Under the pieces are notes generated by a model. That model did no database searches and was not told where the DNA came from. It saw nothing but the letters and a program-made list of their open reading frames with translations. DNA of 64,000 bases, from NCBI GenBank assembly GCA_902470895.1, contig CABRID010000001.1, positions 1-64,000 of the forward strand, given 5' to 3'. This stretch comes from an uncultured Collinsella sp. GTDB taxonomy: Bacteria; Actinomycetota; Coriobacteriia; Coriobacteriales; Coriobacteriaceae. Position 1 is the first letter of the stretch, and every line of letters starts with the position of its first letter. Shown one piece after another: positions 54,319-63,292 of the stretch. The translations under genes were made by a program, and so were the position numbers.

Positions 54319-54616
54319 GTCTCGATCTGTAACATCTAGACGGTTTTTGAACCTCTACCTGTTACAGATTTAGACAAACAGGTGGGCGTCCCAGAAAGAT
54401 CTCGATCTGTAACATCTAGCCACTCAAAACGGGTCCATCTGTTACAGATTGAGATATAAGGATAGACGGGTGGCCAATGTCTCGATCTGTAACATCTAGC
54501 AGCCAAAATCTTCTCCAGTTGTTACAAATTGAGACAACCAGGTGGGGCCCGCCAGTAAAATCTCGATCTGTAACAGGTAGCCGTCCAAATCGGCTCCAGA
54601 TGTTACAGATTGAGAT
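54319..54616. repeat. Four tandem 80-bp units, each a long palindrome
   Basis: Units begin at 54319, 54399, 54479 and 54560. Each has a left arm near TCTCGATCTGTAACATCTAG and a right arm near ATCTGTTACAGATTGAGAT, separated by about 18-20 variable bases. Units are separated by 22-25 bases that share a GGTGGG or CGGGTGG tract. No reading frame spans them. They fill most of the 551-base gap between prfC and the GntR gene. Confidence 0.85.
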
Positions 54617-54665
54617 AAATGAACGGGCGGACAATCCCTACTTACCTCTTGCGTAACTGTGCATA

Positions 54666-54699
54666 GTGTATATATACTGTGCTTACCGGTTATATACAC
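54666..54699 (+). promoter_or_regulatory. GntR operator and promoter region
   Basis: GTGTATATA at 54666-54674 and TATATACAC at 54691-54699 form a perfect 9-bp inverted repeat with a 16-base spacer, overlapping a likely -10 region TATATA. It lies 28 bases before the GntR start. YtrA-type regulators use GTNTA...TANAC sites, so this is the likely autoregulatory operator. Confidence 0.6.
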
Positions 54700-54726
54700 G
54701 TGTAGCCCAACAGCTAAGGAGCCGCT

Positions 54727-55107
54727 GTGGACATCATCCTATCCAATTCGAGCGACAAGCCCATCTACGAGCAGATAGCCTCGCAAGTCAAAGCTCAGAT
54801 CCTATCGGGCGCACTCGCTGCGGGAGCCAAACTCCCCAGTATCCGTGCGCTTGCCAGCGACCTGAGTGTGAGCGTTATCACCACCAAGCGCGCCTACGCC
54901 GACTTGGAGCAGCTCGGGTTTATCTGCACCGTGCAGGGCAAGGGGTGCTTTGTCGCTGAGGGCAACCAAGAACTCTTACGCGAAAGCCAGCTCTGCCATA
55001 TCGAAGAGCTACTTGCAAAAGCGGCGAGCCAAGCCGAAACCCTGGGCGTCACACGCGACAAGCTGCACGAAATGCTTGACCTGGTAGCTCCCGAAACCAT
55101 GCAGTAG
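54727..55107 (+). CDS. YtrA-type GntR regulator
   Basis: A protein of 126 residues, the short form of the GntR family. The winged helix (about 8-75) starts with SDKPIYEQIASQVKAQILSG, then LPSIRALASDLSVSVITTKR and FICTVQGKGCFV. A short helical tail of about 45 residues allows dimerisation. Such proteins repress the ABC transporter in their own operon, here the next two genes. The start codon is GTG at 54727, with AAGGAG eight bases upstream. Confidence 0.93.
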   Translation: MDIILSNSSDKPIYEQIASQVKAQILSGALAAGAKLPSIRALASDLSVSVITTKRAYADLEQLGFICTVQGKGCFVAEGNQELLRESQLCHIEELLAKAASQAETLGVTRDKLHEMLDLVAPETMQ

Positions 55108-55130
55108 CCATCTGCAAGAAAGGCTATACC

Positions 55131-56012
55131 ATGCAAAACTTGTTAGAACTCAAAGGTGTCTCACGCCGCGTGAGCGAACGTTTTTCGCTGCGTGATGTCA
55201 CGCTCGCCGTGGAGCCCGGCCAGATTGTTGGCTTTGTGGGCGCTAACGGTGCCGGCAAGACAACGACCATTCGCGCCGCGCTCGGGCTTATCAAGCTCGA
55301 TGCCGGCGAGATGCGCCTGTTTGGGCAGCGCTGTGGCACCGACGCGCCCGATGAGACACAGCGCTGCCTGCGCTCCCGCGTCGGTCTCGTCCTGGACACA
55401 TGCCCCTTCCCTTCAACGCTCAAGGTGGGCCAAATCGAGGCACTCGTAGGCCAGGCGTACCCCACGTGGGACCGCAAAACGTTTGCCGGATTCATCGACC
55501 GATTTGACCTCGATCCCAAGACAAAGGTCAAGGACCTCTCCCGCGGCATGGGCATGAAACTGCAGCTTGCCTGTGCACTCAGCCATAATGCCAAGCTACT
55601 CCTTTTGGACGAAGCCACCGCGGGCCTCGATCCCATGGCGCGCGAGGAACTGCTCGATGAGCTGCTTGCTTTTGTCGCCGACGGCCAGCACAGCGTGCTG
55701 CTCTCGAGCCACATTACGTCCGACCTCGATCGCGCCGCCGACCGCGTCATCTGCATCGATAACGGCTCGATTGTGTTTGACCTGCCGCGCGAGGACATTA
55801 CCGACCGAGCCGGCATCGCCCACTGCACCCAAGCTCAGGCCGCCGAGCTTATGGCTTGCGTCGAAGGTGCCCATGCCGCCCGCCACGCCTACAGCGTGGA
55901 CGTGCTCGTGCCCAACCGTCGCGAAACGCTCGAGGCCTTTCCCGAGATTCCCTGCGATCGGGCAACCATTGACGACTATCTTCGCCTCACGCTGAAAGGG
56001 GCTTCAAAATGA
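55131..56012 (+). CDS. ABC transporter ATP-binding protein
   Basis: An ATPase of 293 residues. Walker A is GANGAGKTTT (about 40-49), the signature is LSRGMGMKLQLA, Walker B is LLLLDEATAGLD and the switch His is in SSHITSD. The C-terminal 70 residues are a family-typical extension. It overlaps the permease gene by four bases (ATGA). With the GntR regulator it forms a Ytr-like operon often induced by cell-envelope stress. Confidence 0.95.
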   Translation: MQNLLELKGVSRRVSERFSLRDVTLAVEPGQIVGFVGANGAGKTTTIRAALGLIKLDAGEMRLFGQRCGTDAPDETQRCLRSRVGLVLDTCPFPSTLKVGQIEALVGQAYPTWDRKTFAGFIDRFDLDPKTKVKDLSRGMGMKLQLACALSHNAKLLLLDEATAGLDPMAREELLDELLAFVADGQHSVLLSSHITSDLDRAADRVICIDNGSIVFDLPREDITDRAGIAHCTQAQAAELMACVEGAHAARHAYSVDVLVPNRRETLEAFPEIPCDRATIDDYLRLTLKGASK

Positions 56013-56707
56013 AACGCGCCTTTATGTCCGAGCTCGCCATCGCTCGCACGCTCATCCCGAGCATTGCGGGCGTCGGCCTGTTCATCTTCGTCATGCTAAC
56101 CCTTGCCAACGCATCGGACGGCGATACCGGTATGAGCGCCGGCGCCTGCGCGGTCAGCGCCATGTCGCCCATCATAATCATGAACTCACTGGCTGGCTAC
56201 GATAACCAAAACGGCTGGGAGCGCTATCGGGCAACGCTGCCGTTCTCGCGCAAAGACATCATCTGCGCACGCTACCTGTGCATTATTGCTTTCTCGGCCG
56301 TCATGGCATGCACCGCCGTGCTTTTGAACATCATCGCCCTTCCGTTCTTCGATCACACGGGCATTCCCTCGACGGGACAGACCGTCTTTGAGATCACAAT
56401 AGCCTCCGCCGCATCGATGCTCATCTCCCTCATGATGGTGTTTTTGGCACAGCCGCTGTTCTTTCGATTTGGACACATGGAGGCGCTGCGCCTTTCCGTC
56501 GGCCTGTTTGCCCTGATGGGCTGCGGTACCATGGCAATGCTGAGCTCCTCCAACCCCATCAGCAACTGGCTCATGTCGATTGCCGGAGCGAATCCCGATC
56601 CTGCCGTTCTTGGCTGCCTGTGTGCAGGCATCGCCGCGCTTGCCCTCGCGCTATGTGTAATCAGCTGCGCTGTCAGCATCAAGGTTTATCGAGCACGCGA
56701 TCTGTAA
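56009..56707 (+). CDS. ABC-2 type permease subunit
   Basis: A membrane protein of 232 residues with six hydrophobic segments. SMSPIIIMNSLAGYDNQNGW-like text matches the BcrB/ABC-2 core AGYDNQNGWERYRATLPFSRK, which joins helices 2 and 3 in such permeases. It is translationally coupled to the ATPase gene and would form the export channel. The substrate is unknown. Confidence 0.9.
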   Translation: MKRAFMSELAIARTLIPSIAGVGLFIFVMLTLANASDGDTGMSAGACAVSAMSPIIIMNSLAGYDNQNGWERYRATLPFSRKDIICARYLCIIAFSAVMACTAVLLNIIALPFFDHTGIPSTGQTVFEITIASAASMLISLMMVFLAQPLFFRFGHMEALRLSVGLFALMGCGTMAMLSSSNPISNWLMSIAGANPDPAVLGCLCAGIAALALALCVISCAVSIKVYRARDL

Positions 56708-56729
56708 CCACGCGAGCCTTGACTCACGA

Positions 56730-56912
56730 AGTCCACAATCGATCGCCCGCGAATACGGGTTTGACACCTACGCTGTCGATCTCTGGAGCGACCCCGAGGA
56801 AAACCGCGCGTTCTTCGATTCACTCGGCATTTCGCGCGACACGATTCATCCCGTTCAGGCGGGCGCGCTCGAGTATCTCAACACCATTGCAATCGTGCTG
56901 AGGAAGCTCTAA
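56730..56912 (+). pseudogene. Internally deleted remnant of a SAM methyltransferase
   Basis: The frame reads SPQSIAREYGFDTYAVDLWS, DPEENRAFFDSLGISRDTIH, PVQAGALEYLNTIAIVLRKL, then TAA at 56910-56912. The first part matches the motif I/II region of small-molecule methyltransferases (EYG..AVDLW..PEEN). The last 14 residues match the C-terminal strand of the same family, so the middle has been deleted. No start codon or ribosome site is seen. Confidence 0.6.
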
Positions 56913-56919
56913 ATGACAG

Positions 56920-56953
56920 CCGCGCGAGACCGTAGACATACGGCCTCGCGCGG
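56920..56953. terminator. Terminator after the methyltransferase remnant
   Basis: CCGCGCGAGACCGT at 56920-56933 pairs with ACGGCCTCGCGCGG at 56940-56953 with one mismatch, followed by AATCTTTCTT. It serves rightward transcription from the ABC operon and leftward transcription from the ferredoxin-type gene. Confidence 0.75.
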
Positions 56954-56994
56954 AATCTTTCTTAATTACTCTTGGAGCAGCGGCCCGGCAGGCG

Positions 56995-57786
56995 CTACAT
57001 CCTCGCGCCGGGTTTGGGATGCCTGTACTGACCATGGGCGGCCGTGCGCTTGCCGCGTGAGATGGCAAACTTTGGGCAGCAGTGCAGACAACGGAGACAG
57101 GCGGCGCACTCCGGTTTTGCCCACACGGGAAGACCGTCGCGCATCTCAATTGCCACCATGGGACAGCGTTTAGCGCAGAGGCCACAGCCGATGCAACGGC
57201 TAGCATCAACGGCAAACTTGCTCGTCTGCTGCATACGCGGCAACCCAAACGCGTGATACGCGCACGATGCAAACAGGGGCACGCGATGGCGCATCATGTC
57301 GCCCGTGCGCCGCACCCGCACCGCCTCGATCACGGCATCAATCTGCGCCTCGGCAGCTCTATTGATACCCTCAACCTTTTGAGGGTCAGACAGGTCGAAA
57401 ACAGGCGTCCAGGTATCGGGCATCTTGACGCTCATCGCCGCATCCAACTCGAGCCCACGCTCGTGCAGCAGGTCGCGGGCAAACTTGGCAGATTGGCCGG
57501 TCGTCGAACCGTACGTCGAAACATAGAACGTATAGGGGCGCTCGCCGCCCTTTGCACCGGCAGCAATCGACAGGTCGGCAGTCTTCAAAAACTCGATCAT
57601 CGGTGTCGGCAGACCCCAGGCATACACCGGAGCAACAAATCCCAGCTGGCAGGGGCCTTCCGTCGCAACAAGGCGAAGGGCTTCGGCATCAAAACGCTCA
57701 ATCGACACAACCTTGTCGTCTGTCGCCGCCGCAATGCGACGCGCCACATGTTCGCTGTTCCCCGTCGCGCTAAAGTACAGGATCAT
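56995..57786 (-). CDS. EFR1-type flavodoxin-ferredoxin protein
   Basis: A protein of 263 residues. The N-terminal flavodoxin-like fold (about 1-160) begins ILYFSATGNSEHVA and includes FVAPVYAWGLPTP and YVSTYGSTTG. The C-terminal pair of 4Fe-4S motifs is CIGCGLCAKRCP and CAACLRCLHCCP. These proteins shuttle electrons in anaerobes. Partners are unknown, and the adjacent ClC-like gene (37 bases upstream) is on the same strand. AGAGGGG precedes the ATG. Confidence 0.9.
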   Translation of the reverse strand: MILYFSATGNSEHVARRIAAATDDKVVSIERFDAEALRLVATEGPCQLGFVAPVYAWGLPTPMIEFLKTADLSIAAGAKGGERPYTFYVSTYGSTTGQSAKFARDLLHERGLELDAAMSVKMPDTWTPVFDLSDPQKVEGINRAAEAQIDAVIEAVRVRRTGDMMRHRVPLFASCAYHAFGLPRMQQTSKFAVDASRCIGCGLCAKRCPMVAIEMRDGLPVWAKPECAACLRCLHCCPKFAISRGKRTAAHGQYRHPKPGARM

Positions 57787-57823
57787 CTCGTACCCCTCTG
57801 GAGTTGACTCGCGATTAACCGCG

Positions 57824-59128
57824 CTATTTGCGCAGCGGCTTGGGCAGTGGAATGCCGGCGGCGATGACGGCCGCGATGATCATGCAGACGATACCCTTGA
57901 GTGGGAAGCACATGAGCAGCAGGCCCACGACCATGACCGGCTGACGCATGACCGCACCCATCGTCGATGCCGTGCAGACGGCGACGCAAAAGACCGGATC
58001 TGCGCCGGTGAGGATGGCAAGGCCATAGCCCAGGCTTACGCCCGAGAAGATAACCGGGAAAAAGTGACCGCCGCGCCAACCAAGGTTGATGAGGGCGGGC
58101 GTCAGCATGGCCTTAACAAGACCGGTCGCGATAAGCACGCCAGCGGGAATGGTCAGATAGGTTTCCATGAGCACGTCGGCCTGGGTCTCGCCGGCAAACA
58201 TGGTATAGGGCAGGACCGTGCCACAGATGGCGAGTGCCAGACCGGCCAGCATGGCCTTGACGACAGGACGCTCCCCTATTGCATGGGACAGTGCCTCGCT
58301 TGCATGCTCAGAGACAAAGTACAGCCAGCCGCAGACGGTGCCGATCAACGACAGAGGGACGAGCCAGGTAAGCTCTAGGTTGCCCACCTCGGCGGACTCG
58401 AACCTGGGCATGCCCATGCCGCCGCCCACAAGCTGTCCAAGCAGCAGGTAGGTGCCCAGACCGCCGGCAATCGCAATACCGTAGACCACCGTCTTTTGCG
58501 CCTTGGGCAGCTTGATGGTGATCTCGCCGGACGCGGACTCATCGTCGGCGTCTTCACCCTGGCCGTCGGTGCTACCGGCAAGCGGCGCCACAAAGCCAAA
58601 GACGGGCGCGGTAAAGAGCGCCGTCAGGGCAGCCTGGGTGCCCAGCAACGTGAGCTCCCTAAACTCGGCGCCAAAGCGACGCATGCGGTCGCCGACCCAG
58701 CTGCACAGACCGGCGATAACGCCGGTCAGGCCGGCCTCCGGTCCAATGCTTCCGCCAAACAGCAGCGGCAGCAATGCCGCGAGCGAAAGCTTGCCCAGGT
58801 TGTCGTACGGGTAGCGCCCGTCTTGCTTAACCTTAGCCATCACCTGGTTGAGGTCATCGGTCTTGGTGCCTGTCATCTTTTCGTACAGACCGATTAACAG
58901 GCCGCCCAGCAGGCAGACAAAAAACGGGTACGGCAGAAAGCCAAACGGGCCGCTGGCAAGCTCGGGCGAAGCGACGCCCAGCGCGTGCGGAATCTCGGTC
59001 CATAGATAGTCGATACCGTGCTCCATCGCAAAAAAGAACAGCCAGACTGCGGCACCAGCGAGTGCACCGGTCACGGCAACGCTGACCAAATACAGCGCTC
59101 GGTTCGTGGGTTTGGCAAGGTTATCCAT
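57824..59128 (-). CDS. ClC-family-like ion channel or transporter
   Basis: A membrane protein of 434 residues resembling voltage-gated chloride channel family members. The ClC selectivity segments are present in modified form: GGSIGPEAGLTG (where transporters have GREGP), and GWRGGHFFPVIFSG (GGxFxP) near 350. The gating Glu position is not conserved. A charged insert of about 25 residues (STDGQGEDADDESASGE) interrupts the middle. Ion selectivity is unknown. GGGAGG precedes the ATG. Confidence 0.85.
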   Translation of the reverse strand: MDNLAKPTNRALYLVSVAVTGALAGAAVWLFFFAMEHGIDYLWTEIPHALGVASPELASGPFGFLPYPFFVCLLGGLLIGLYEKMTGTKTDDLNQVMAKVKQDGRYPYDNLGKLSLAALLPLLFGGSIGPEAGLTGVIAGLCSWVGDRMRRFGAEFRELTLLGTQAALTALFTAPVFGFVAPLAGSTDGQGEDADDESASGEITIKLPKAQKTVVYGIAIAGGLGTYLLLGQLVGGGMGMPRFESAEVGNLELTWLVPLSLIGTVCGWLYFVSEHASEALSHAIGERPVVKAMLAGLALAICGTVLPYTMFAGETQADVLMETYLTIPAGVLIATGLVKAMLTPALINLGWRGGHFFPVIFSGVSLGYGLAILTGADPVFCVAVCTASTMGAVMRQPVMVVGLLLMCFPLKGIVCMIIAAVIAAGIPLPKPLRK

Positions 59129-59253
59129 CGGGTCCTCCCGCGGTCAAAGTCGACATAGATGCGTTTTATTGTAGAGCGAGCGTTGCCCGAACGAGCCAAC
59201 CATCCACGCCGCGAACGGCACCATTGGGAGCCATAGTGGGGCAGGCTCAAGAC

Positions 59254-59787
59254 TTATCCGTTGATAATCGAAGCAATCTCGCTCAAATCGTCGGCAAAGT
59301 AGATGCCCTGCTGGCGCCGTGGGCTCGATAGCCCTTTATCAATCATGTGCCCGAGCAGTGCCTTGAGGTCGTTGTAGTAACCGTCCAGGTTATACAGGAT
59401 GCACGGAGCACTCAGGTGCCCCAACGACACCGCGGACATAACCTCGGCAATCTCCTCGAGCGTGCCCGTCCCGCCGGGAAAGGCAATGAAGGCATCGCCA
59501 AGCTCGATCATCTTGGCTTTACGCTCGGCCATATCGCTCGTCACGATGAGGTCGTCGATACCGTCATGTTGAAACTCGGCCTCGATAAAAAAGCTCGGCT
59601 CAACACCCGTCACGTGTCCACCTGCCTCGAGTACGCTATCGGCGAGCGCGCCCATCAGTCCCGACTTGGACCCGCCGTATACCAGCGCGTGTCCGTTGGC
59701 GCCAATCCAGTTGCCCAGCTCCTGTACCGCAGGTAGAAACGCCGGGTCACTACCGACGCTGGCACCCAGATACACGGTGATATTCAT
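59254..59787 (-). CDS. LOG-family nucleotide 5'-monophosphate phosphoribohydrolase
   Basis: A protein of 177 residues with the Rossmann fold of the LOG/YgdH family. VYLGASVGSDP and VYGGSKSGLMGALAD form the nucleotide site. The signature is FPGGTGTLEEI near 103-113. Members split nucleoside monophosphates into base and ribose phosphate; older annotation as lysine decarboxylase is wrong. ATG at 59787 with GAGGGGGG is preferred to 59802. Confidence 0.92.
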   Translation of the reverse strand: MNITVYLGASVGSDPAFLPAVQELGNWIGANGHALVYGGSKSGLMGALADSVLEAGGHVTGVEPSFFIEAEFQHDGIDDLIVTSDMAERKAKMIELGDAFIAFPGGTGTLEEIAEVMSAVSLGHLSAPCILYNLDGYYNDLKALLGHMIDKGLSSPRRQQGIYFADDLSEIASIING

Positions 59788-59822
59788 TTCAGCCCCCCTC
59801 ATCGTGACGCGCGGCGCCCGTT

Positions 59823-60248
59823 CTAGCGTTGGCGGCGGCGATATTCGCGCACGCGGCGCGACAGATCGGCGAGCTCGTCACGATCGAGCTCTTCCAAATG
59901 CTCAAGATCGTCCATAAAGCGCGCCATGGTGTCCTTTTGGCGCAGCTTGATGAGCGTATTGCAGTAGTTCACCGCCACGCCCGTAAGCATGGCGATATAG
60001 AAGATACTGATGACGCTTAGGATGACGGTAATGCCGCGGGCAACCGGCGTTTCTGCCGGGATATCGCCAAAGCCGATCGTCGAGACCGTCTCAAAGCTAA
60101 ACCAGAGACCATCACCAAAGGTGAGGGTCGTAGGCTCGGACAGCCAGACAGCCGTCGAGCACAGCAGGTAAAAGATAAGAAACAGGCCCGTAATGCGTGC
60201 AAAGCCAGCCTGTCGCAGCACATCGGCAAGCGTCCTCAACCTGTTCAT
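59823..60248 (-). CDS. Two-helix potassium channel
   Basis: A protein of 141 residues. TM1 is ARITGLFLIFYLLCSTAVWL. The pore helix and filter read FSFETVSTIGFGDIPAETP, with TIGFGD at 57-62, close to KcsA-type channels. TM2 is GITVILSVISIFYIAMLTGV. A charged C-terminal helix follows (residues about 105-141). It should form a tetrameric K+-selective pore. ATG at 60248 follows GAAAGGG. The LOG gene is 35 bases downstream. Confidence 0.93.
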   Translation of the reverse strand: MNRLRTLADVLRQAGFARITGLFLIFYLLCSTAVWLSEPTTLTFGDGLWFSFETVSTIGFGDIPAETPVARGITVILSVISIFYIAMLTGVAVNYCNTLIKLRQKDTMARFMDDLEHLEELDRDELADLSRRVREYRRRQR

Positions 60249-60300
60249 CGCGACCCTTTCCACGGACAACCAATCACGTTCGCTCGGTATTGTCCCACAA

Positions 60301-60358
60301 CCGGCAGTTAGGGACGTTCCTTTTGTGCCAGCAGAAAGGGACTGTCCCCAACTGCCGG
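60301..60358. repeat. REP-like compound palindrome
   Basis: CCGGCAGTT at 60301-60309 pairs with AACTGCCGG at 60350-60358. Inside lie both core types, AGGGACGTTCC and AAAGGGACTGTCCCC. The left part (60303-60325) is the inverted form of 4847-4869. It fills the gap between the divergent K+ channel and hybrid-kinase genes. Confidence 0.75.
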
Positions 60359-60445
60359 GCGGGATCGTTTAGCGATGCAGCTGCCGACTGGGCAGGCTGA
60401 GCTGGTATCCTTATGCGGTAATGTCTCGATTCGTTAGGATTGCAT

Positions 60446-63250
60446 GTGAGAGCTTCCGCTGTCCTTCGTTCAGTAATATATCGCACCCTGGCCGTCGCGC
60501 TTGCCGCGCTTGCCGTGCTGAATTCCATCGCGCCTGTCCAGGCTTTTGCCGATGACTCTAGTCAGCAGGTCAAAACGGTCCGCGTTGGTTGGCTCGTCAA
60601 CAACGAGGGCTTCCAGGACGGCACCCCCGGCGAGCGTCTCTCGGGATGGGGTTACGAGTACCTCCAGACCCTCTCGTACTACACACCCGGCTGGCAGTAC
60701 GAATACGTCTCCGGCACCTTCACCGAGCTTATGGAGAAGCTCGAAGCCGGCGAGATTGACCTCATGCCAAACATCTCCTACTCCGAAGAACGCGCCCAAA
60801 AACTGCTCTTCTCATCGAACCCCGAGGGCACCGAGCGCTACTACATCTATGCCAGGCCCGAGCGCGACGATCTGGCCAAGGGTGACCCCCGAGCGCTCCA
60901 AGGCCTTACCATCGGCTGCAACCCCGGCGTTATGCAAACCTTCGTTGGCCAGCAATGGCTCGCCAACGAAGGAATCGCCTGCACATACAAGGAGTATGAC
61001 GGAAACTCCGTTCTCTTTGATGCGCTGGCAAACGGCGAGGTCGATGCCGTCATCATGAACGACACGACCTCGTCGCCCAGTGCCTCCCCCATGTTCTACA
61101 TTGGGTCGAGCGACTACTATTTTGCCGTCCCCAAAAGCCGCCCCGACCTGATGGACGACATCAATGCCGCCATGACAGCAATCGCCCGCGTCAACCCACG
61201 CTATAACGACGAAGTCAAATCTCACTACTCGGCCCAAAACAGCGGTTCATCATCGCTCAACGGCCCCGAATGTTCCTGGCTCAAAGCAAACAACAACACC
61301 ATCACGCTCGGCTACATTACGGGCAAACTCCCCTACTGCAACGAAGACGAAGACGGCAAAATGGAAGGCTCGCTCGCATCGCTTGCGACGACGTTGCACG
61401 ATAAATTTGGCATTACGGTCGAAACCGTCGCCTTTGATAGCTACAAGATGATGTCAAAGGCCCTGTCAAAGGGAAGCATAGACGTCGCGCTGCCGGTATA
61501 CCGAGATTACTGGTTTGCCGAGCAATCCGGCGTTGTGCAGTCGGTATCGTTGGGGACCATATCCCTCACCGCCATCCACAGCGGAAGCAACCTGAACAAA
61601 GATCTTCAGAACATCGCCTGTACCAAATCATCGTTTATCAACCGAAACGTACTTGAAAGTCTGTTCCCCACAGCGACCGTGACCGAATACCGATCCGACG
61701 ATGAAGCGTTCGACGCCCTCAGGAGGGGAACGGCGCGCTGCGTCGTCGCTCCCAGTTCACGCGTAAAAACCCTCGGCGATCGTTATGATCTCGAGGACTG
61801 CGAGACGGTCGAGCTCCCTGACACCTGCGAGCTCTCGTGCTGGATTTCGCGCGGAAAGCCCGAGCTGCTGGGAATCATCAACAAGGGCATCATCAATGCC
61901 GGAGAATCGCTCTCCGCAAGCAATTACTCCTCTACGTCGTACACGGCCCAGGAATCCAACACGCTTCAATTCCTTTATCGCAACCGCACCGCCGTTGCCT
62001 CCACCCTCATCGGTATGTTGTCGGTCAGCATCGTCCTGCTCATCTGGGCGCTCGTGCGCGCTCGAACCGAGCGCGAAAAAGCCGACGCCGCCAACGCCGC
62101 TAAGACGGCATTCCTCACGCGCATGAGCCACGACATCCGTACGCCGCTCAACGGCATCCTGGGCCTTATCGATATCGAGGAATTGAAGGAAGGCGATATC
62201 CAGGTCGCCCGCGAAAGCCGCGCCAAGGCTCGTGTTGCCGCCAATCACCTGCTCTCGCTGATTAACGACATCCTCGAGATGGGCAAAATCGAAGACCGCA
62301 AGATAACACTGGAACATGCGCCTTTTAACCTCAAAGAGCCCTGTGACGATACGCTGGTTCTGTGCAAGCTCCGCGCATCCGATAACGGCATCACCATGCA
62401 GGACAATAGTCTGCCATACACCACGGGGCCATACATGGTCGGCAGTCCCACCCATATCCGACAGATCATGATCAACCTGTTAGACAACAGCATTAAGTAC
62501 AACAAGCACGGCGGCTCCGTCACCTTTAGCTCAAAGACCAAGCCACTCGATAACGGGCGCGCGCTCTTTTGCTTTAGCGTTTCGGATACCGGCATTGGCA
62601 TGACTTCCAAGTTTTTAAAGCATATCTATGAGCCGTTTGCCCAAGAAGGTAACGATGCGCGTAGCAAGTTCCAAGGAACCGGCATGGGCATGCCAATCGT
62701 CAAGTCGCTTATTGAACTGATGGGCGGCACCATCGAAGTCACCAGCGAGCTCCATGCGGGCACCTCGTTCTACGTGGAGATTCCGCTCGATATCGACAAG
62801 AACCCCCAGGCGCGGGCGAATACGGTCGAGGGGGCGCTCGACTGCTCGCTCGCCGACATGAACGTACTGCTCGCCGAAGACAACGAATTGAATGCCGAGA
62901 TTGCCCAGGCGCTGCTAGAATCCGAGGGCGTCGTGGTCACCCGCGCCGCCAACGGCAACGAAGTCGTCGATCTGTACCTATCGCATCCCGCCGGCAGCTT
63001 CGATGCGATCCTGATGGACATTATGATGCCGGACATGGACGGTTACGAGGCAACCCGCGCGATTCGCCTGAGCGAGAAGGTCGATGCAGCCGATATCCCC
63101 ATCATCGCGCTCACCGCCAATGCCTTTGCCGAGGACGCCAAGGCGGCACACGACGCCGGCATGAACGCCCATCTATCCAAACCGCTCGACTTTAACAAGC
63201 TCAAAAACATACTCGCCCGCATCAAGAAAAACGGATCCGTTTCGCTATAG
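60446..63250 (+). CDS. Hybrid sensor histidine kinase with two periplasmic binding modules
   Basis: A protein of 934 residues. A signal segment (about 10-32, LAVALAALAVLNSIAPVQAF) precedes two extracytoplasmic solute-binding family 3 modules (about 45-265 and 285-500), a transmembrane helix (VASTLIGMLSVSIVLLIWAL), a HisKA domain with SHDIRTPLNG, an ATPase domain (LLDNSIKYN, DTGIGM, GTGMGMPIVKSL), and a receiver domain with Asp in ILMDIMMPDMDG. It should sense amino acids or similar ligands. The likely start is GTG at 60446. No response regulator is adjacent. Confidence 0.92.
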   Translation: MRASAVLRSVIYRTLAVALAALAVLNSIAPVQAFADDSSQQVKTVRVGWLVNNEGFQDGTPGERLSGWGYEYLQTLSYYTPGWQYEYVSGTFTELMEKLEAGEIDLMPNISYSEERAQKLLFSSNPEGTERYYIYARPERDDLAKGDPRALQGLTIGCNPGVMQTFVGQQWLANEGIACTYKEYDGNSVLFDALANGEVDAVIMNDTTSSPSASPMFYIGSSDYYFAVPKSRPDLMDDINAAMTAIARVNPRYNDEVKSHYSAQNSGSSSLNGPECSWLKANNNTITLGYITGKLPYCNEDEDGKMEGSLASLATTLHDKFGITVETVAFDSYKMMSKALSKGSIDVALPVYRDYWFAEQSGVVQSVSLGTISLTAIHSGSNLNKDLQNIACTKSSFINRNVLESLFPTATVTEYRSDDEAFDALRRGTARCVVAPSSRVKTLGDRYDLEDCETVELPDTCELSCWISRGKPELLGIINKGIINAGESLSASNYSSTSYTAQESNTLQFLYRNRTAVASTLIGMLSVSIVLLIWALVRARTEREKADAANAAKTAFLTRMSHDIRTPLNGILGLIDIEELKEGDIQVARESRAKARVAANHLLSLINDILEMGKIEDRKITLEHAPFNLKEPCDDTLVLCKLRASDNGITMQDNSLPYTTGPYMVGSPTHIRQIMINLLDNSIKYNKHGGSVTFSSKTKPLDNGRALFCFSVSDTGIGMTSKFLKHIYEPFAQEGNDARSKFQGTGMGMPIVKSLIELMGGTIEVTSELHAGTSFYVEIPLDIDKNPQARANTVEGALDCSLADMNVLLAEDNELNAEIAQALLESEGVVVTRAANGNEVVDLYLSHPAGSFDAILMDIMMPDMDGYEATRAIRLSEKVDAADIPIIALTANAFAEDAKAAHDAGMNAHLSKPLDFNKLKNILARIKKNGSVSL

Positions 63251-63292
63251 TTTGTGCTCAACCACCACGCACGACCAGAAAGGAAGCCAACG

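Noticed and set aside
54319..54616. CRISPR array
   Set aside because: The repeat arms are inverted pairs within each unit and the intervening sequences resemble each other. There is no uniform direct repeat with unique spacers and no cas gene.
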